64,000 nucleotides of DNA, taken from NCBI RefSeq assembly GCF_036250065.1, contig NZ_CP109199.1, positions 2,294,001-2,358,000 on the forward strand, written 5' to 3'. The position numbers and the translations under genes are program-made. The notes under the pieces are model-generated. The model saw nothing but the letters and a program-made list of their open reading frames with translations, searched no databases and was not told the origin of the DNA. This DNA comes from Micromonospora sp. NBC_01699 (GTDB lineage: Bacteria; Actinomycetota; Actinomycetes; Mycobacteriales; Micromonosporaceae). Of this stretch, positions 28,220-36,209 are shown one piece after another (positions within the stretch are counted from its first letter, which is position 1; the number at the start of each line of letters is the position of its first letter).

Positions 28220-28806
28220 CCGGCCCGCAGATCGAGCGGGCCGAACCGGCCGAGGCCCGCGCGTTGACCGAACTGATCGCCGAGGCGTTCGTCCCGCTGG
28301 CCGCGACCACCTGGTTGGTGCCGGATCCGGCGATCCGCCACAAGATCCTGACGGACAACTTCCACATAGTGGTCGAGCACGCGTTCGAGTGGGGGCTGGT
28401 GGAGACGACCGAGGACCGCAGCGCGGCCGCGGTGTGGCTGCCGGCGGTCGCTGATCCGCTACCCCCGCCGGCCGACTACGACGACCGGGTCGCCGCCGCC
28501 TGTGGCGAGTTCACCGAGCGGTTCCGGCTGCTCGACGACCTGTTCGAGGCGAACCACCCGCACGAGCCCCACCACCACCTGGCCTTCCTCGCGGTCAGGC
28601 CGGACCGGCAGGGCACCGGGATCGGCTCGGCGCTGCTCCGGCACCGGCACGCCCGGCTGGACGAGCAGGGGCTGCCGGCGTACCTGGACGCCAGCAGCAC
28701 CGACAGCCGGGATCTCTATGCCCGGCACGGCTACCGGGTCGCCGAACCGTTCCGCCTGCCCGACGGAACCCCGTTCTGGCCGATGTGGCGGCCGGCGGGA
28801 GGGTGA
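28216..28806 (+). CDS. GNAT-family N-acetyltransferase
   Basis: 196 residues starting at a GTG that overlaps the permease stop (GTGA). The fold is GNAT: an N-terminal AEPAEARALTELIAEAFVPL, a mid-region His/Pro motif HPHEPHHHLAFLAVRPDRQGTGIGSALLRHRH, which contains the acetyl-CoA pyrophosphate loop (RQGTGIGSAL), and the terminal YLDASSTDSRDLYARHGYRV. It resembles small-molecule acetyltransferases. Coupling to the permease suggests it modifies the imported amine or amino acid, which is inference. Confidence 0.85.
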   Translation: MTGPQIERAEPAEARALTELIAEAFVPLAATTWLVPDPAIRHKILTDNFHIVVEHAFEWGLVETTEDRSAAAVWLPAVADPLPPPADYDDRVAAACGEFTERFRLLDDLFEANHPHEPHHHLAFLAVRPDRQGTGIGSALLRHRHARLDEQGLPAYLDASSTDSRDLYARHGYRVAEPFRLPDGTPFWPMWRPAGG

Positions 28807-28850
28807 ACGCCCAATCGGTCAAATCGGCGGATTGACCGATAGGTGACGCG

Positions 28851-28883
28851 GCAGGGGCCGGGCCATGTTGGCCCGGCCCCTGC
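28851..28883. terminator. perfect hairpin between convergent genes
   Basis: A 15-bp perfect stem (GCAGGGGCCGGGCCA and its complement) with a 3-base loop TGT lies between the acetyltransferase and sigma-factor stops and can act for both strands. A second, weaker inverted repeat ATCGGTCAA/TTGACCGAT (28814-28822/28832-28840) precedes it. Confidence 0.7.
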
Positions 28884-28919
28884 CGTCCGGCGTATCGCCG
28901 GTACCTCCCCCAAGGTTTC

Positions 28920-29735
28920 TCAGTACGTCTCGGCGAGTTGTCCGCGCAGCTTGGCCAGTGCGCGGGTCAGCAGTCGGGAGACGTGCATCTGGGAAACGCC
29001 GATCTGGTCGGCGATCTGGGACTGGGTGAGGTTGCCGTAGAAGCGGAGGGTGAGGATCTTCTGCTCGCGCTCGTCGAGGGTGGCGAGGGCGGGGCCGAGG
29101 GCGATCCGGAGTTCGGCCTGTTCGAAGTCGGGGTCCTCGCCGCCGAGCATGTCGCCGAGTTCGGTGGCGCGTTCGCCGTCGCCGGTCGGGGTGGACAGGG
29201 ACACCGCGTTGTACGCGCGGGCGCCTTCCAGGCCCTCAAGGACCTCTTCCTCGGTGACCTTCAGGTGGGCGGCGATGTCGGCGACGGTCGGCGAGCGGCC
29301 GAGGGTTTGGGTGAGGGTGCTGTTGGCCTCGGAGATGCTCAACCGCAGTTCCTGGAGGCGGCGGGGGACCCGGATGTCCCAGGTGCGGTCGCGGAAGTGG
29401 CGCTTCAGCTCACCGATGATGGTGGGGATGGCGTAGCCGGCGAAGTCGACGCCCCGGGTGGGGTCGAACTTGTCGATCGCTTTGATGAGGCCGATGGCCG
29501 CGGTCTGGGCCAGGTCGTCGGTGGGTTCGCCGCGTCCGCCGTAGCGGTGGGCGAGGTGGTTCGCCAGGGGGAGCCAGGCTTCGATGGCCCGGTCCCGCAA
29601 CGCTGCCCGGGACGGGTGTTTCGCCGGCAGCGCGGTCATCGCCAGGAGCAGATCGGTGGCGGAATCGGTGAGCGCGTTCGGGTCGAGCTTCGGTGTCGCC
29701 TTGGTCGCTGTGGCGGTGGTGGTTGACGCGGTCAT
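28920..29735 (-). CDS. SigB/SigF-family RNA polymerase sigma factor
   Basis: 271 residues. Region 2: YGGRGEPTDDLAQTAAIGLIKAIDKFDPTRGVDFAGYAIPTIIGELKRHF. Region 3: TWDIRVPRRLQELRLSISEAN. Region 4: LDEREQKILTLRFYGNLTQSQIADQIGVSQMHVSRLLTRAL. This is the SigB/SigF/SigG stress and sporulation group. The N-terminus is Thr/Ala-rich. No anti-sigma factor or anti-anti-sigma gene is adjacent, which is common among the many actinomycete paralogues. The ATG start is preceded by GGGAGGACC. The 214 bases upstream are AT-rich and probably carry its promoter. Confidence 0.92.
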   Translation of the reverse strand: MTASTTTATATKATPKLDPNALTDSATDLLLAMTALPAKHPSRAALRDRAIEAWLPLANHLAHRYGGRGEPTDDLAQTAAIGLIKAIDKFDPTRGVDFAGYAIPTIIGELKRHFRDRTWDIRVPRRLQELRLSISEANSTLTQTLGRSPTVADIAAHLKVTEEEVLEGLEGARAYNAVSLSTPTGDGERATELGDMLGGEDPDFEQAELRIALGPALATLDEREQKILTLRFYGNLTQSQIADQIGVSQMHVSRLLTRALAKLRGQLAETY

Positions 29736-29949
29736 GGTGGTCCTCCCTGCACCTCGTCCGCGGACAGGACAAGTGCCGTACTCAAAAGTTCGCAGTAGGT
29801 CTTTTGGTTTAGCTGTAAGCCGATCAGTGCAGCCACCATAACCTGTTTAGCCATGCAGAAGCTAGCCGAAAGTATGATGTATATATCTCTCATATTTGGC
29901 TTAACGGTAATAACGGACGTCATTTCGAGGGTCCGGCTACGCTCCCGGC
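29736..29949. other. AT-rich divergent promoter region
   Basis: Between the sigma-factor and MobA-like genes, bases around 29800-29920 have strikingly low GC for this genome (TATGATGTATATATCTCTCA near 29873). It holds no gene. It should contain the promoters of both divergent genes. Confidence 0.5.
29938..29943 (+). promoter_or_regulatory. -10 element of a probable leaderless promoter
   Basis: TACGCT lies six bases before the GTG at 29950, with no ribosome site between. This is the third example of a TAnnnT box at leaderless spacing in the window, here for the molybdenum-cofactor gene pair. Confidence 0.4.
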
Positions 29950-30585
29950 GTGGGATGTGAGCCGACACACGTCGCCGAGCCGGTGGCCGCGCTGGTCCTC
30001 GCCGCCGGTGCCGGGCGGCGCTACGGTCGGCCCAAGGCCCTGGTCGAGTACGGCGGTCGGCTGCTGGTCGAGCGCGCGGTGGCGACCGCCCGCGCCGGGG
30101 GCTGCGCGCCGGTGCTCACCGTGCTCGGTGCCGCAGCCGACACCGTACGGGCCGAGGCCGACCTCACCGGCGCCGTACCGGTCGAGAACCCCGACTGGGC
30201 GACCGGGCTCGGTTCGTCCCTGCGGGCCGGACTCGCCGCGCTGCACGACAGCACAGTGGTCGCCGCGCTGGTGCTGCTGGTGGACATGCCCGGCATCACC
30301 CCGGTGGCGGTCCGCCGGCTGGTCGCGCTGGCCGCCCCGGACACCCTCGCCACCGCCGGGTACGGCAACCGGCGCGGCCACCCCGTCCTGCTCGGACGGG
30401 CGCACTGGGCCGGCGTGTCCGCCCTCGCGATCGGCGACTCGGGCGCCCGCGGATATCTGCGCGAGCACGGGGCGGGCCTGGTGGTGGTGCCCTGCGCCGA
30501 CGTCGCCGACGACACCGACCTGGACACCCCGGCCGACCTCGACGCGGCGGTGCACCGGATGACCGTGGCGGTGGTCGATGGCTGA
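29950..30585 (+). CDS. MobA-like nucleotidyltransferase (molybdenum cofactor)
   Basis: 211 residues. The N-terminal nucleotide-binding signature AALVLAAGAGRRYGRPKALVEYGG and later VENPDWATGLGSSLRAGL and LLVDMPGITP are those of the MobA/MocA cytidylyl- or guanylyltransferase family. Members with this size and a neighbouring xdhC gene usually make molybdopterin cytosine dinucleotide (MocA type), the cofactor form used by xanthine-dehydrogenase-family enzymes. It lies 17 bases before xdhC and so probably serves the xanthine dehydrogenase encoded 5-9 kb downstream. Cytoplasmic. Confidence 0.85.
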   Translation: MGCEPTHVAEPVAALVLAAGAGRRYGRPKALVEYGGRLLVERAVATARAGGCAPVLTVLGAAADTVRAEADLTGAVPVENPDWATGLGSSLRAGLAALHDSTVVAALVLLVDMPGITPVAVRRLVALAAPDTLATAGYGNRRGHPVLLGRAHWAGVSALAIGDSGARGYLREHGAGLVVVPCADVADDTDLDTPADLDAAVHRMTVAVVDG

Positions 30586-30602
30586 GCGGCCACACTGGTG
30601 CC

Positions 30603-31901
30603 ATGCGTGAGGTACTGGACGATCTGATGCGCTGGTGGCACGCGGACGCACCGGTCGGCATGGCCACCGTCGTCGCCACCTGGCGCAGCGCACCCCGGCA
30701 ACCCGGCGCGACGATGCTGGTCGGGCCGGACGGCAGCGTGGTCGGCAGCGTCTCCGGCGGCTGTGTCGAGGCCGCCGTCTACGACCTGTGCCAGGAGGTG
30801 GTGGTCGCCGGGGTGCCCCGGTCCCAGCGGTACGGCGTACACGACGACGACGCGTACGCGGTGGGACTGACCTGCGGCGGCAGCATCGAGGTCTTCGTCG
30901 AACGGGTGGACCGGGACAGCTTCCCCGACCTCGCCGACGTGGCCGCCTCGATCGCCGCGCGGACCCCGGTGGCCGTACTGACCTGCGTGGGCGGGCCGGC
31001 GGATCGGATCGGCCGGCGGATGGTGCTCTGGCCCGACCGGCGGCACGGGTCACTCGGCTCCGGACGGCTGGACGACGCGGCCAGCGACGACGGGCGCGGG
31101 CTGCTCGCCGCCGGGCGGACCGGGTTGCTGAACTACGGCACCGACGGGCAACGTCGGGGCACCGGGCTGACCCTGCTGCTCAACGCGTACGCGCCGCCGG
31201 CCCGGATGATCGTCTTCGGGGCGATCGACTTCGCCGCCGCGGTCGCTCGGGTGGGCACCTTCCTCGGCTACCGGGTGACGGTCTGCGACGCCCGGCCGGT
31301 CTTCGCCACCGCCCGCCGGTTCCCGGACGCCGACGAGGTGGTGGTCGACTGGCCGCACCGCTACCTGGCCGAACAGGCCCGGGCCGGGCAACTGGACGAG
31401 CGGACCGTGGTGTGTGTACTGACCCACGACCCGAAGTTCGACGTGCCGGTGCTCCGGGTCGCGCTCGACCTGCCGCTGGCGTACGTCGGCGCGATGGGTT
31501 CCCGGCGTACCCACCGGGACCGGCTGGCCCGGCTGCGCGAGGCGGGGGTGCCGGAGATGGCGCTGGCCCGGCTCGCCTCGCCGATCGGGCTCGACATCGG
31601 CGCCCGTACGCCGGAGGAGACCGCGGTCAGCATCGCCGCCGAGATAGTGGCCAACCGGTGGGGCGGCAACGGTGCCCGCCTCTCCGACACCGACGGCCGG
31701 ATCCACGCCCACCCCCGCCCGCCCCTGCACAACGGGTCGGTGGGGCAGGGGCGGTCAGCGGGGCAGGCGCAGGGCGAGGAAGAAGTCGACCCGGTCCTCG
31801 AACCGGGACAGGTCCCGGCCGGTGAGCTGTTCGATCCGGCCTATCCGGTAGCGCAACGTGTTGACGTGCAGGTGCAGCACGGACGCGCAGCGGGTCCATG
31901 A
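30603..31901 (+). CDS. xdhC: XdhC family molybdoenzyme accessory protein
   Basis: 432 residues. The XdhC/CoxI N-terminal domain is visible (APRQPGATMLVGPDGSVVGS, SGGCVEAAVYDLC, CGGSIEVFVE). A Rossmann-like C-terminal domain follows (MIVFGAIDFAAAVARVGTFL, VCVLTHDPKFDVPVLRVAL, YVGAMGSRRTHRDRLARL). XdhC sulfurates or protects the molybdenum cofactor and inserts it into xanthine dehydrogenase. The homologous part ends near residue 360; the last 60 residues have no family character and are encoded over the 3' end of the opposite-strand PucR gene (147-base overlap). This suggests loss of an earlier stop codon. Confidence 0.88.
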   Translation: MREVLDDLMRWWHADAPVGMATVVATWRSAPRQPGATMLVGPDGSVVGSVSGGCVEAAVYDLCQEVVVAGVPRSQRYGVHDDDAYAVGLTCGGSIEVFVERVDRDSFPDLADVAASIAARTPVAVLTCVGGPADRIGRRMVLWPDRRHGSLGSGRLDDAASDDGRGLLAAGRTGLLNYGTDGQRRGTGLTLLLNAYAPPARMIVFGAIDFAAAVARVGTFLGYRVTVCDARPVFATARRFPDADEVVVDWPHRYLAEQARAGQLDERTVVCVLTHDPKFDVPVLRVALDLPLAYVGAMGSRRTHRDRLARLREAGVPEMALARLASPIGLDIGARTPEETAVSIAAEIVANRWGGNGARLSDTDGRIHAHPRPPLHNGSVGQGRSAGQAQGEEEVDPVLEPGQVPAGELFDPAYPVAQRVDVQVQHGRAAGP

Positions 31902-33338
31902 CCCGCCCGAGGCGAGGAACGAATCCAGCGTCCGGAGCAGGTTCGCGTTGTGCGTCCGGTCGTACGCGAGCAGCGGGGCGAGCAGTCGGCGTTGGAACGC
32001 CCGTCGGGTGTCGGCCGGTACGCCGGCCAGCAGGAGCAGGTGCGAGGCGAGTTCGTCGGCGCTGACCATGGTCGCCTGCTCGTCGCGGGCGACCGCCGTA
32101 CGTCTCGCGTGCCGGGCCTCCTCGACCGCGCCGCCCAGCGCCGCCGGTCCGGCCGCCAACCCGCTCACCCCGACCGCCAGCCGACCGTTGCCCAGTCCCG
32201 GCCCGTACGCGGCGACCCCGGCGCGGATCGTCTCCAACGCCGCCGGTGCCTGTTCCGGCGGGACGGCCAGCACGGCGAGCACCGTGTCGGCCGACCCCGC
32301 GTCGGTCACCGCCACCTGCTCGGCGGCCGGTCCGACCAGTTCGGCGCAGACGGTCACGGCCAGCTCCGGCGGCGTACGCAGACCGGTCAGGCTGGCGTTC
32401 AGCACCAGGAACGTCGCCTCCGACGGCAGCCCGCAGGAGAGCAGCCTGCCCCGTAGGTCGACCTGTTCGCCGCCGGTCAGGGCGGCGCCGAGCTGGTCGG
32501 CGAGGCGTCGTTCGATCCGCAGCGCCTCGTCGACCTGGGCGCGTTCGAGCGCGACCAGGCTGGTCAGCTCGGCGGCGGCGTCGGCCAGCTCGCTCGCCTC
32601 GGCCGCCTCGGTGCCGCCCCCGGTCGGGACCGGGTGACGCGGGGCGACCGCGCAGGCGAGCAGCCACGAGGCCAGCCGGTGTTCGGGACGACCGGGCACC
32701 CCGAACACCGCGAGCCGGCGACCGTCCACGATGACCTGCGCGGGCAGCCGACCGGCGGCGAGGAAGGCGCGGGCCACCGCCGCCCGGTCAGCCGGGGCCA
32801 GGTCGGCGGTGCCGGCGATCGAACGGCCGGTCGGGGTCAGCACCCAGCAGTCCACGCCCAGCTCGGCGGCGGCCGGTGGCAGCAGGTCGACCAGCCGGGC
32901 ACCGGCCGCCATCGCCGCCACCAGGCCCCGGTGCCGGCCCAGCACGGTCGCCAACCCACTGGCCCGCTGCGCCCACAGGGAGGGGTTCACCTCGTCCACG
33001 ACGTCCCGGAAGGACACTTCGACCGGCACCGCGAACAGCGGCATCCGGTGCCGCCGGCAGGCGTCGACCAGGTCGTCGGGGACCGAACCGAAAACCGCGT
33101 CACCGGCCCCGATCGCGGTCACCGCCGCCTGTGCGCAGGCGGCGACGAACGCCTCCGAGTCGCCGGAGTCGCGCCGCCAGACCAGGCCGGTCAGCACGAT
33201 CTCGCCACCGGACAGGTAACGCCGGGGGTCGGGCAGGTCGGTCACGTACACCCGGCTGACGGGTCGTTCCAGCTCGTCGGCGCCGGTCAACAGGGTCAGT
33301 CGCAACCGTGGCCGGTGCAGCGCCTCGCGTAGCAGCAT
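31755..33338 (-). CDS. PucR-family transcriptional regulator of purine catabolism
   Basis: 527 residues from an ATG behind GGAAGGAA. N-terminal PucR domain (LLREALHRPRLRLTLLTG, YVTDLPDPRRYLSGGEIVLT, about 1-130), a central GGDEF-like CdaR region (TVCAELVGPAAEQVAV ... LAVGVSGLA), and a C-terminal PucR-type helix-turn-helix (TLDSFLASGGSWTRCASVLH, LHVNTLRYRIGRIEQLTGRD). The family includes Bacillus PucR, which responds to purine breakdown products. It is divergent from the uraD operon across 148 bases and is the obvious candidate regulator of it. It converges on, and overlaps, xdhC. Confidence 0.9.
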   Translation of the reverse strand: MLLREALHRPRLRLTLLTGADELERPVSRVYVTDLPDPRRYLSGGEIVLTGLVWRRDSGDSEAFVAACAQAAVTAIGAGDAVFGSVPDDLVDACRRHRMPLFAVPVEVSFRDVVDEVNPSLWAQRASGLATVLGRHRGLVAAMAAGARLVDLLPPAAAELGVDCWVLTPTGRSIAGTADLAPADRAAVARAFLAAGRLPAQVIVDGRRLAVFGVPGRPEHRLASWLLACAVAPRHPVPTGGGTEAAEASELADAAAELTSLVALERAQVDEALRIERRLADQLGAALTGGEQVDLRGRLLSCGLPSEATFLVLNASLTGLRTPPELAVTVCAELVGPAAEQVAVTDAGSADTVLAVLAVPPEQAPAALETIRAGVAAYGPGLGNGRLAVGVSGLAAGPAALGGAVEEARHARRTAVARDEQATMVSADELASHLLLLAGVPADTRRAFQRRLLAPLLAYDRTHNANLLRTLDSFLASGGSWTRCASVLHLHVNTLRYRIGRIEQLTGRDLSRFEDRVDFFLALRLPR

Positions 33339-33486
33339 GGCTGTTCCTTCCGGTCGGGCCACGGGGAGTCGGCTCGGGTTTGGAGGAAGCTACGGAAACC
33401 CTACGGTCCGGGTGTTGCGAATTGGGTGTCGCTGCCGGTTCATCTCGTGCTGACCGGCTGTTGTACTTCACCCAACCCCCGGGGAG

Positions 33487-34137
33487 GTGGAAGTCATCGA
33501 CGCATCGGGCCACACCCTCGCCAGCTTCAACACCCGGCCGGTCGCCGAGGTCGAGCGCGACCTGCTCGCCTGCTGTGCCGTACCGGCCTGGGCGCGGGCG
33601 GTGGTCGCCGGGCGACCGTACCCGGATCTCGGGGTGCTGGTCGCGACCGCCGACGCCGCGCTGGCCGCGCTGACCTGGGACGAGGTCGCGTTGGCCCTGG
33701 CCGCGCACCCGAGGATCGGCGAACACCCCACCGGCAATGATCGGGAGTCGGCCTGGTCGCGGCGCGAACAGGCCGCCGTCACCGACGCCGACGCGCAGGT
33801 CAAGGCCGCGCTGGCGCGGGCAAATCGGGAGTACGAGCAGCGCTTCGGTCACCTCTTCCTGATCTTCGCCAGTGGTCGGAGCCGGGACGAACTGCTCGCC
33901 GCGGCCCGGCAGCGACTCGGCCACGACGACCACACCGAACGGCGGATCGTCCACGGGGAACTGCGCAAGATCGCCCGGCTGCGACTGGAACGACTGCTCG
34001 GCGCCGAGCCGGCCATCCCGACCGAGGCAACCGTCCCGACCGAGGCAACCGTCCCGACCGAGGCAGCCGTCCCGACCGAGGCAGCCATCCCGACCAAGGC
34101 AGCCATCCCGACCGAGGCATCGGGGCCGGCGTCGTGA
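33487..34137 (+). CDS. uraD: OHCU decarboxylase with repetitive C-terminal tail
   Basis: 216 residues. 2-oxo-4-hydroxy-4-carboxy-5-ureidoimidazoline decarboxylase, the last step from urate to S-allantoin. Conserved features: FNTRPVAEVERDLLACCAVPAW, AHPRIGEHP (active-site His), and YEQRFGHLFLIFASGRSRDELLAA. The GTG start follows CGGGGAGGTG. The enzyme proper ends near residue 175. The remaining residues are six near-identical hexapeptides (PTEATV, PTEAAI and so on), encoded by an 18-bp tandem repeat, which is unusual for the family. The stop overlaps the GTG of uraH. Confidence 0.9.
   Translation: MEVIDASGHTLASFNTRPVAEVERDLLACCAVPAWARAVVAGRPYPDLGVLVATADAALAALTWDEVALALAAHPRIGEHPTGNDRESAWSRREQAAVTDADAQVKAALARANREYEQRFGHLFLIFASGRSRDELLAAARQRLGHDDHTERRIVHGELRKIARLRLERLLGAEPAIPTEATVPTEATVPTEAAVPTEAAIPTKAAIPTEASGPAS
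34017..34124 (+). repeat. six 18-bp tandem repeats inside uraD
   Basis: Six consecutive copies of CCCGACCGAGGCAACCGT-type units encode PTEA(T/A)(V/I) hexapeptides at the end of the decarboxylase. Copies differ at one to three positions. All are in frame, so gain or loss of a unit would alter only tail length. Confidence 0.9.
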
Positions 34138-34475
34138 GCGAGACCTGGGCCCGGATCTCCACCCACGTGCTCGACACCGGACGCGGGGCGCCCGCCGCCG
34201 ATGTGCACGTCCGGTTCGAACGCCACGACTCCGGTGGTTGGACGCTCGTGGCGCAGGGACGGACCGACGCGGACGGGCGGCTGCGCGACTGGGTGCCGCT
34301 GCAATCCTGCCAGGCCGGCGGCTACCGGCTGGTCTTCTACGTCGAGACGTACTTCGACGGCGACACGTTCTTCCCGGAGATCACCGTCGCCTTCCAGCTC
34401 CGCGACCCCGACCAGTCGTACCACGTGCCGCTGCTGCTGGGCCGGTACGGCTACACCACCTACCGAGGGAGCTGA
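34134..34475 (+). CDS. uraH: 5-hydroxyisourate hydrolase
   Basis: 113 residues, transthyretin-like fold. Family signatures are complete: the N-terminal ISTHVLDTGRGAPAADV, the Arg region TDADGRL, and the C-terminal tetrapeptide YRGS that distinguishes true hydrolases from transthyretins. It converts 5-hydroxyisourate, the uricase product, to OHCU. The GTG overlaps the uraD stop by four bases, and uricase starts four bases after its own stop, so the three urate-pathway genes are translationally linked. Confidence 0.95.
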   Translation: MSETWARISTHVLDTGRGAPAADVHVRFERHDSGGWTLVAQGRTDADGRLRDWVPLQSCQAGGYRLVFYVETYFDGDTFFPEITVAFQLRDPDQSYHVPLLLGRYGYTTYRGS

Positions 34476-34479
34476 GCTG

Positions 34480-35346
34480 ATGTCGATCGTGCTCGGGGCC
34501 AACCAGTACGGCAAGGCCGAGGTGCGCCTGGTCCGGGTGGCCCGCTCCGGCGACCGCCACGAACTGCGCGACCTCAACGTGACCGTGACGCTCGCCGGCG
34601 ACCTGACCGACACCCACCTGACCGGCGACAACGCCCTGGTCCTGCCGACCGACTCACAGAAGAACACGGTGTACGCCTTCGCCCGCGCCCACGGCGTCGA
34701 CCGGATCGAGGAGTTCGGGCTGCTGCTGGCCCGGCACTTTGTCACCGGCCAGCCGGCGATCGACCGGGCGACGGTCCACATCGAGGAGTACGGCTGGCAG
34801 CGGCTCGGCCCGCACTCGTTCCAGCGGTCCGGCGGTGAGATCCGTACCGCCACGGTCACCTGCACCGGCACGCGGGCCGAGGTGGAGGCCGGGTTGACCG
34901 GGCTGGTGCTGCTCAACTCGACCGACTCGGAGTTCACCGGGTACGTCAAGGACCCGTACACGACGCTGCCGGAGACCACCGACCGGATCCTCGCCACCGC
35001 CGTCGACGCGCACTGGTCCTACCGGGACACCGAACTGGACTGGGAGGGCGCGTACGCGGGTGCGCGCGGCGCGCTGGTCGACGCGTTCGTCGGCACCTAC
35101 AGCCGCTCCCTGCAACAGACCCTCTACGCGATGGGCCACCAGGTACTCACCGACCGCCCGGAGATCACCGAGGTACGGCTGTCGCTGCCGAACAGGCACC
35201 ACCTGCTGGTGGACCTCACCCCGTTCGGGCTCGACAACCCGAACGAGGTGTTCGTCGCCACCGACCGCCCGTACGGGCTGATCGAGGGCACCGTCCGCCG
35301 GGCCGACGACGGGACCGTCGGCCCGGCGGACGGCCGGGGGCGGTGA
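34480..35346 (+). CDS. urate oxidase (uricase)
   Basis: 288 residues, full length for cofactor-free uricase made of two tandem T-fold domains. Visible: LGANQYGKAEVRLVRV (catalytic Lys in the first strand), LPTDSQKNTVYAFARAHGV (catalytic Thr), LNSTDSEFTGYVKDPYTTLP and LSLPNRHHLLVDLTPFG (substrate-binding His/Asn). It oxidises urate to 5-hydroxyisourate with O2, giving H2O2, in the cytoplasm. The ATG follows CGAGGGAGC. Its stop overlaps the next ATG (TGATG). Confidence 0.95.
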   Translation: MSIVLGANQYGKAEVRLVRVARSGDRHELRDLNVTVTLAGDLTDTHLTGDNALVLPTDSQKNTVYAFARAHGVDRIEEFGLLLARHFVTGQPAIDRATVHIEEYGWQRLGPHSFQRSGGEIRTATVTCTGTRAEVEAGLTGLVLLNSTDSEFTGYVKDPYTTLPETTDRILATAVDAHWSYRDTELDWEGAYAGARGALVDAFVGTYSRSLQQTLYAMGHQVLTDRPEITEVRLSLPNRHHLLVDLTPFGLDNPNEVFVATDRPYGLIEGTVRRADDGTVGPADGRGR

Positions 35347-36209
35347 TGGAGTTCCTGGCGCCGGCGAGCTTCACCGAGGCGCTGGCGGCGAAGGCCGCGT
35401 ACCCGGAGGCGCTGCCGATCTGCGGTGGCACCGACGTGATGGTGGAGCTGAACTTCGACCGCCGCCGGCCGGGTGTGCTGCTCGACTTGAGCCGGATCGA
35501 CGCGTTGACGCAGTGGCACTCCGACGGTGAACTGCTCCGGGTCGGTGCCGGGGTGACGTACCGGCGGATCATCGGCGAACTCGGTCGGGCGCTGCCGGGG
35601 CTGGCGCTGGCCGCCCGTACGGTCGGCTCGCCGCAGATCCGCAACCGGGGCACGGTCGGCGGCAACCTCGGTTCGGCGTCGCCGGCCGGGGACGCGCACC
35701 CGCCGCTGCTGGCCGCCGGTGCCCTGGTCGAGCTGGCCTCGGTCCGCGGCACCCGCCGGGTCCCGGTGGCCGAGTTCTTCACCGGACCCAAGCGCAGCGT
35801 ACGGGCGCCCGACGAGCTGATCGCCGCGTTCCTGGTGCCGCCGGCCCGGGGCCCGCAGCAGTTCGCGAAGGTCGGCACCCGCAACGCGATGGTGATCGCG
35901 GTCTGCTCGTTCGGGCTGGCCCTGGACCCGGTGCACCGCCGGGTCGGCACCGGCATCGGCTCGGCCGGGCCGACGCCGTTGCGGGCCGGGGCCGCCGAGG
36001 AACTGCTCGCCGCCGACCTGCCCTGGGACGACGCCGGGGCGTTGCCGGACTCGCTCGCCCGCCGCTTCGGTGAACTGGTCGCGGCGGCGGCCAGCCCGAT
36101 CGACGACGTACGCGGCACCGCCGCCTACCGCCGGCACGCGCTCGCCGTACTGGCCCGGCGGACCCTGCACTGGGCCTGGCGCGACCATCGGGAGGGGAAT
36201 CGGGGATGA
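35346..36209 (+). CDS. xanthine dehydrogenase, FAD-binding subunit
   Basis: 287 residues. CO-dehydrogenase flavoprotein/FAD_binding_5 fold with the key FAD motif QIRNRGTVGGNLGSASPAGD and an N-terminal LPICGGTDVMVELNFDRR. The C-terminal CO_deh_flav_C domain includes VGTRNAMVIAVCSFGLALD. In the heterotrimeric enzyme this subunit takes electrons from the 2Fe-2S subunit and passes them to NAD+. The ATG overlaps the uricase stop; its own stop overlaps the next ATG (ATGA). A GTG one codon earlier is possible. Confidence 0.92.
   Translation: MEFLAPASFTEALAAKAAYPEALPICGGTDVMVELNFDRRRPGVLLDLSRIDALTQWHSDGELLRVGAGVTYRRIIGELGRALPGLALAARTVGSPQIRNRGTVGGNLGSASPAGDAHPPLLAAGALVELASVRGTRRVPVAEFFTGPKRSVRAPDELIAAFLVPPARGPQQFAKVGTRNAMVIAVCSFGLALDPVHRRVGTGIGSAGPTPLRAGAAEELLAADLPWDDAGALPDSLARRFGELVAAAASPIDDVRGTAAYRRHALAVLARRTLHWAWRDHREGNRG

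Noticed and set aside
34017-34124. Regular 18-bp repeats considered as a CRISPR array
   Set aside because: Units are contiguous without spacers and lie in frame inside uraD.
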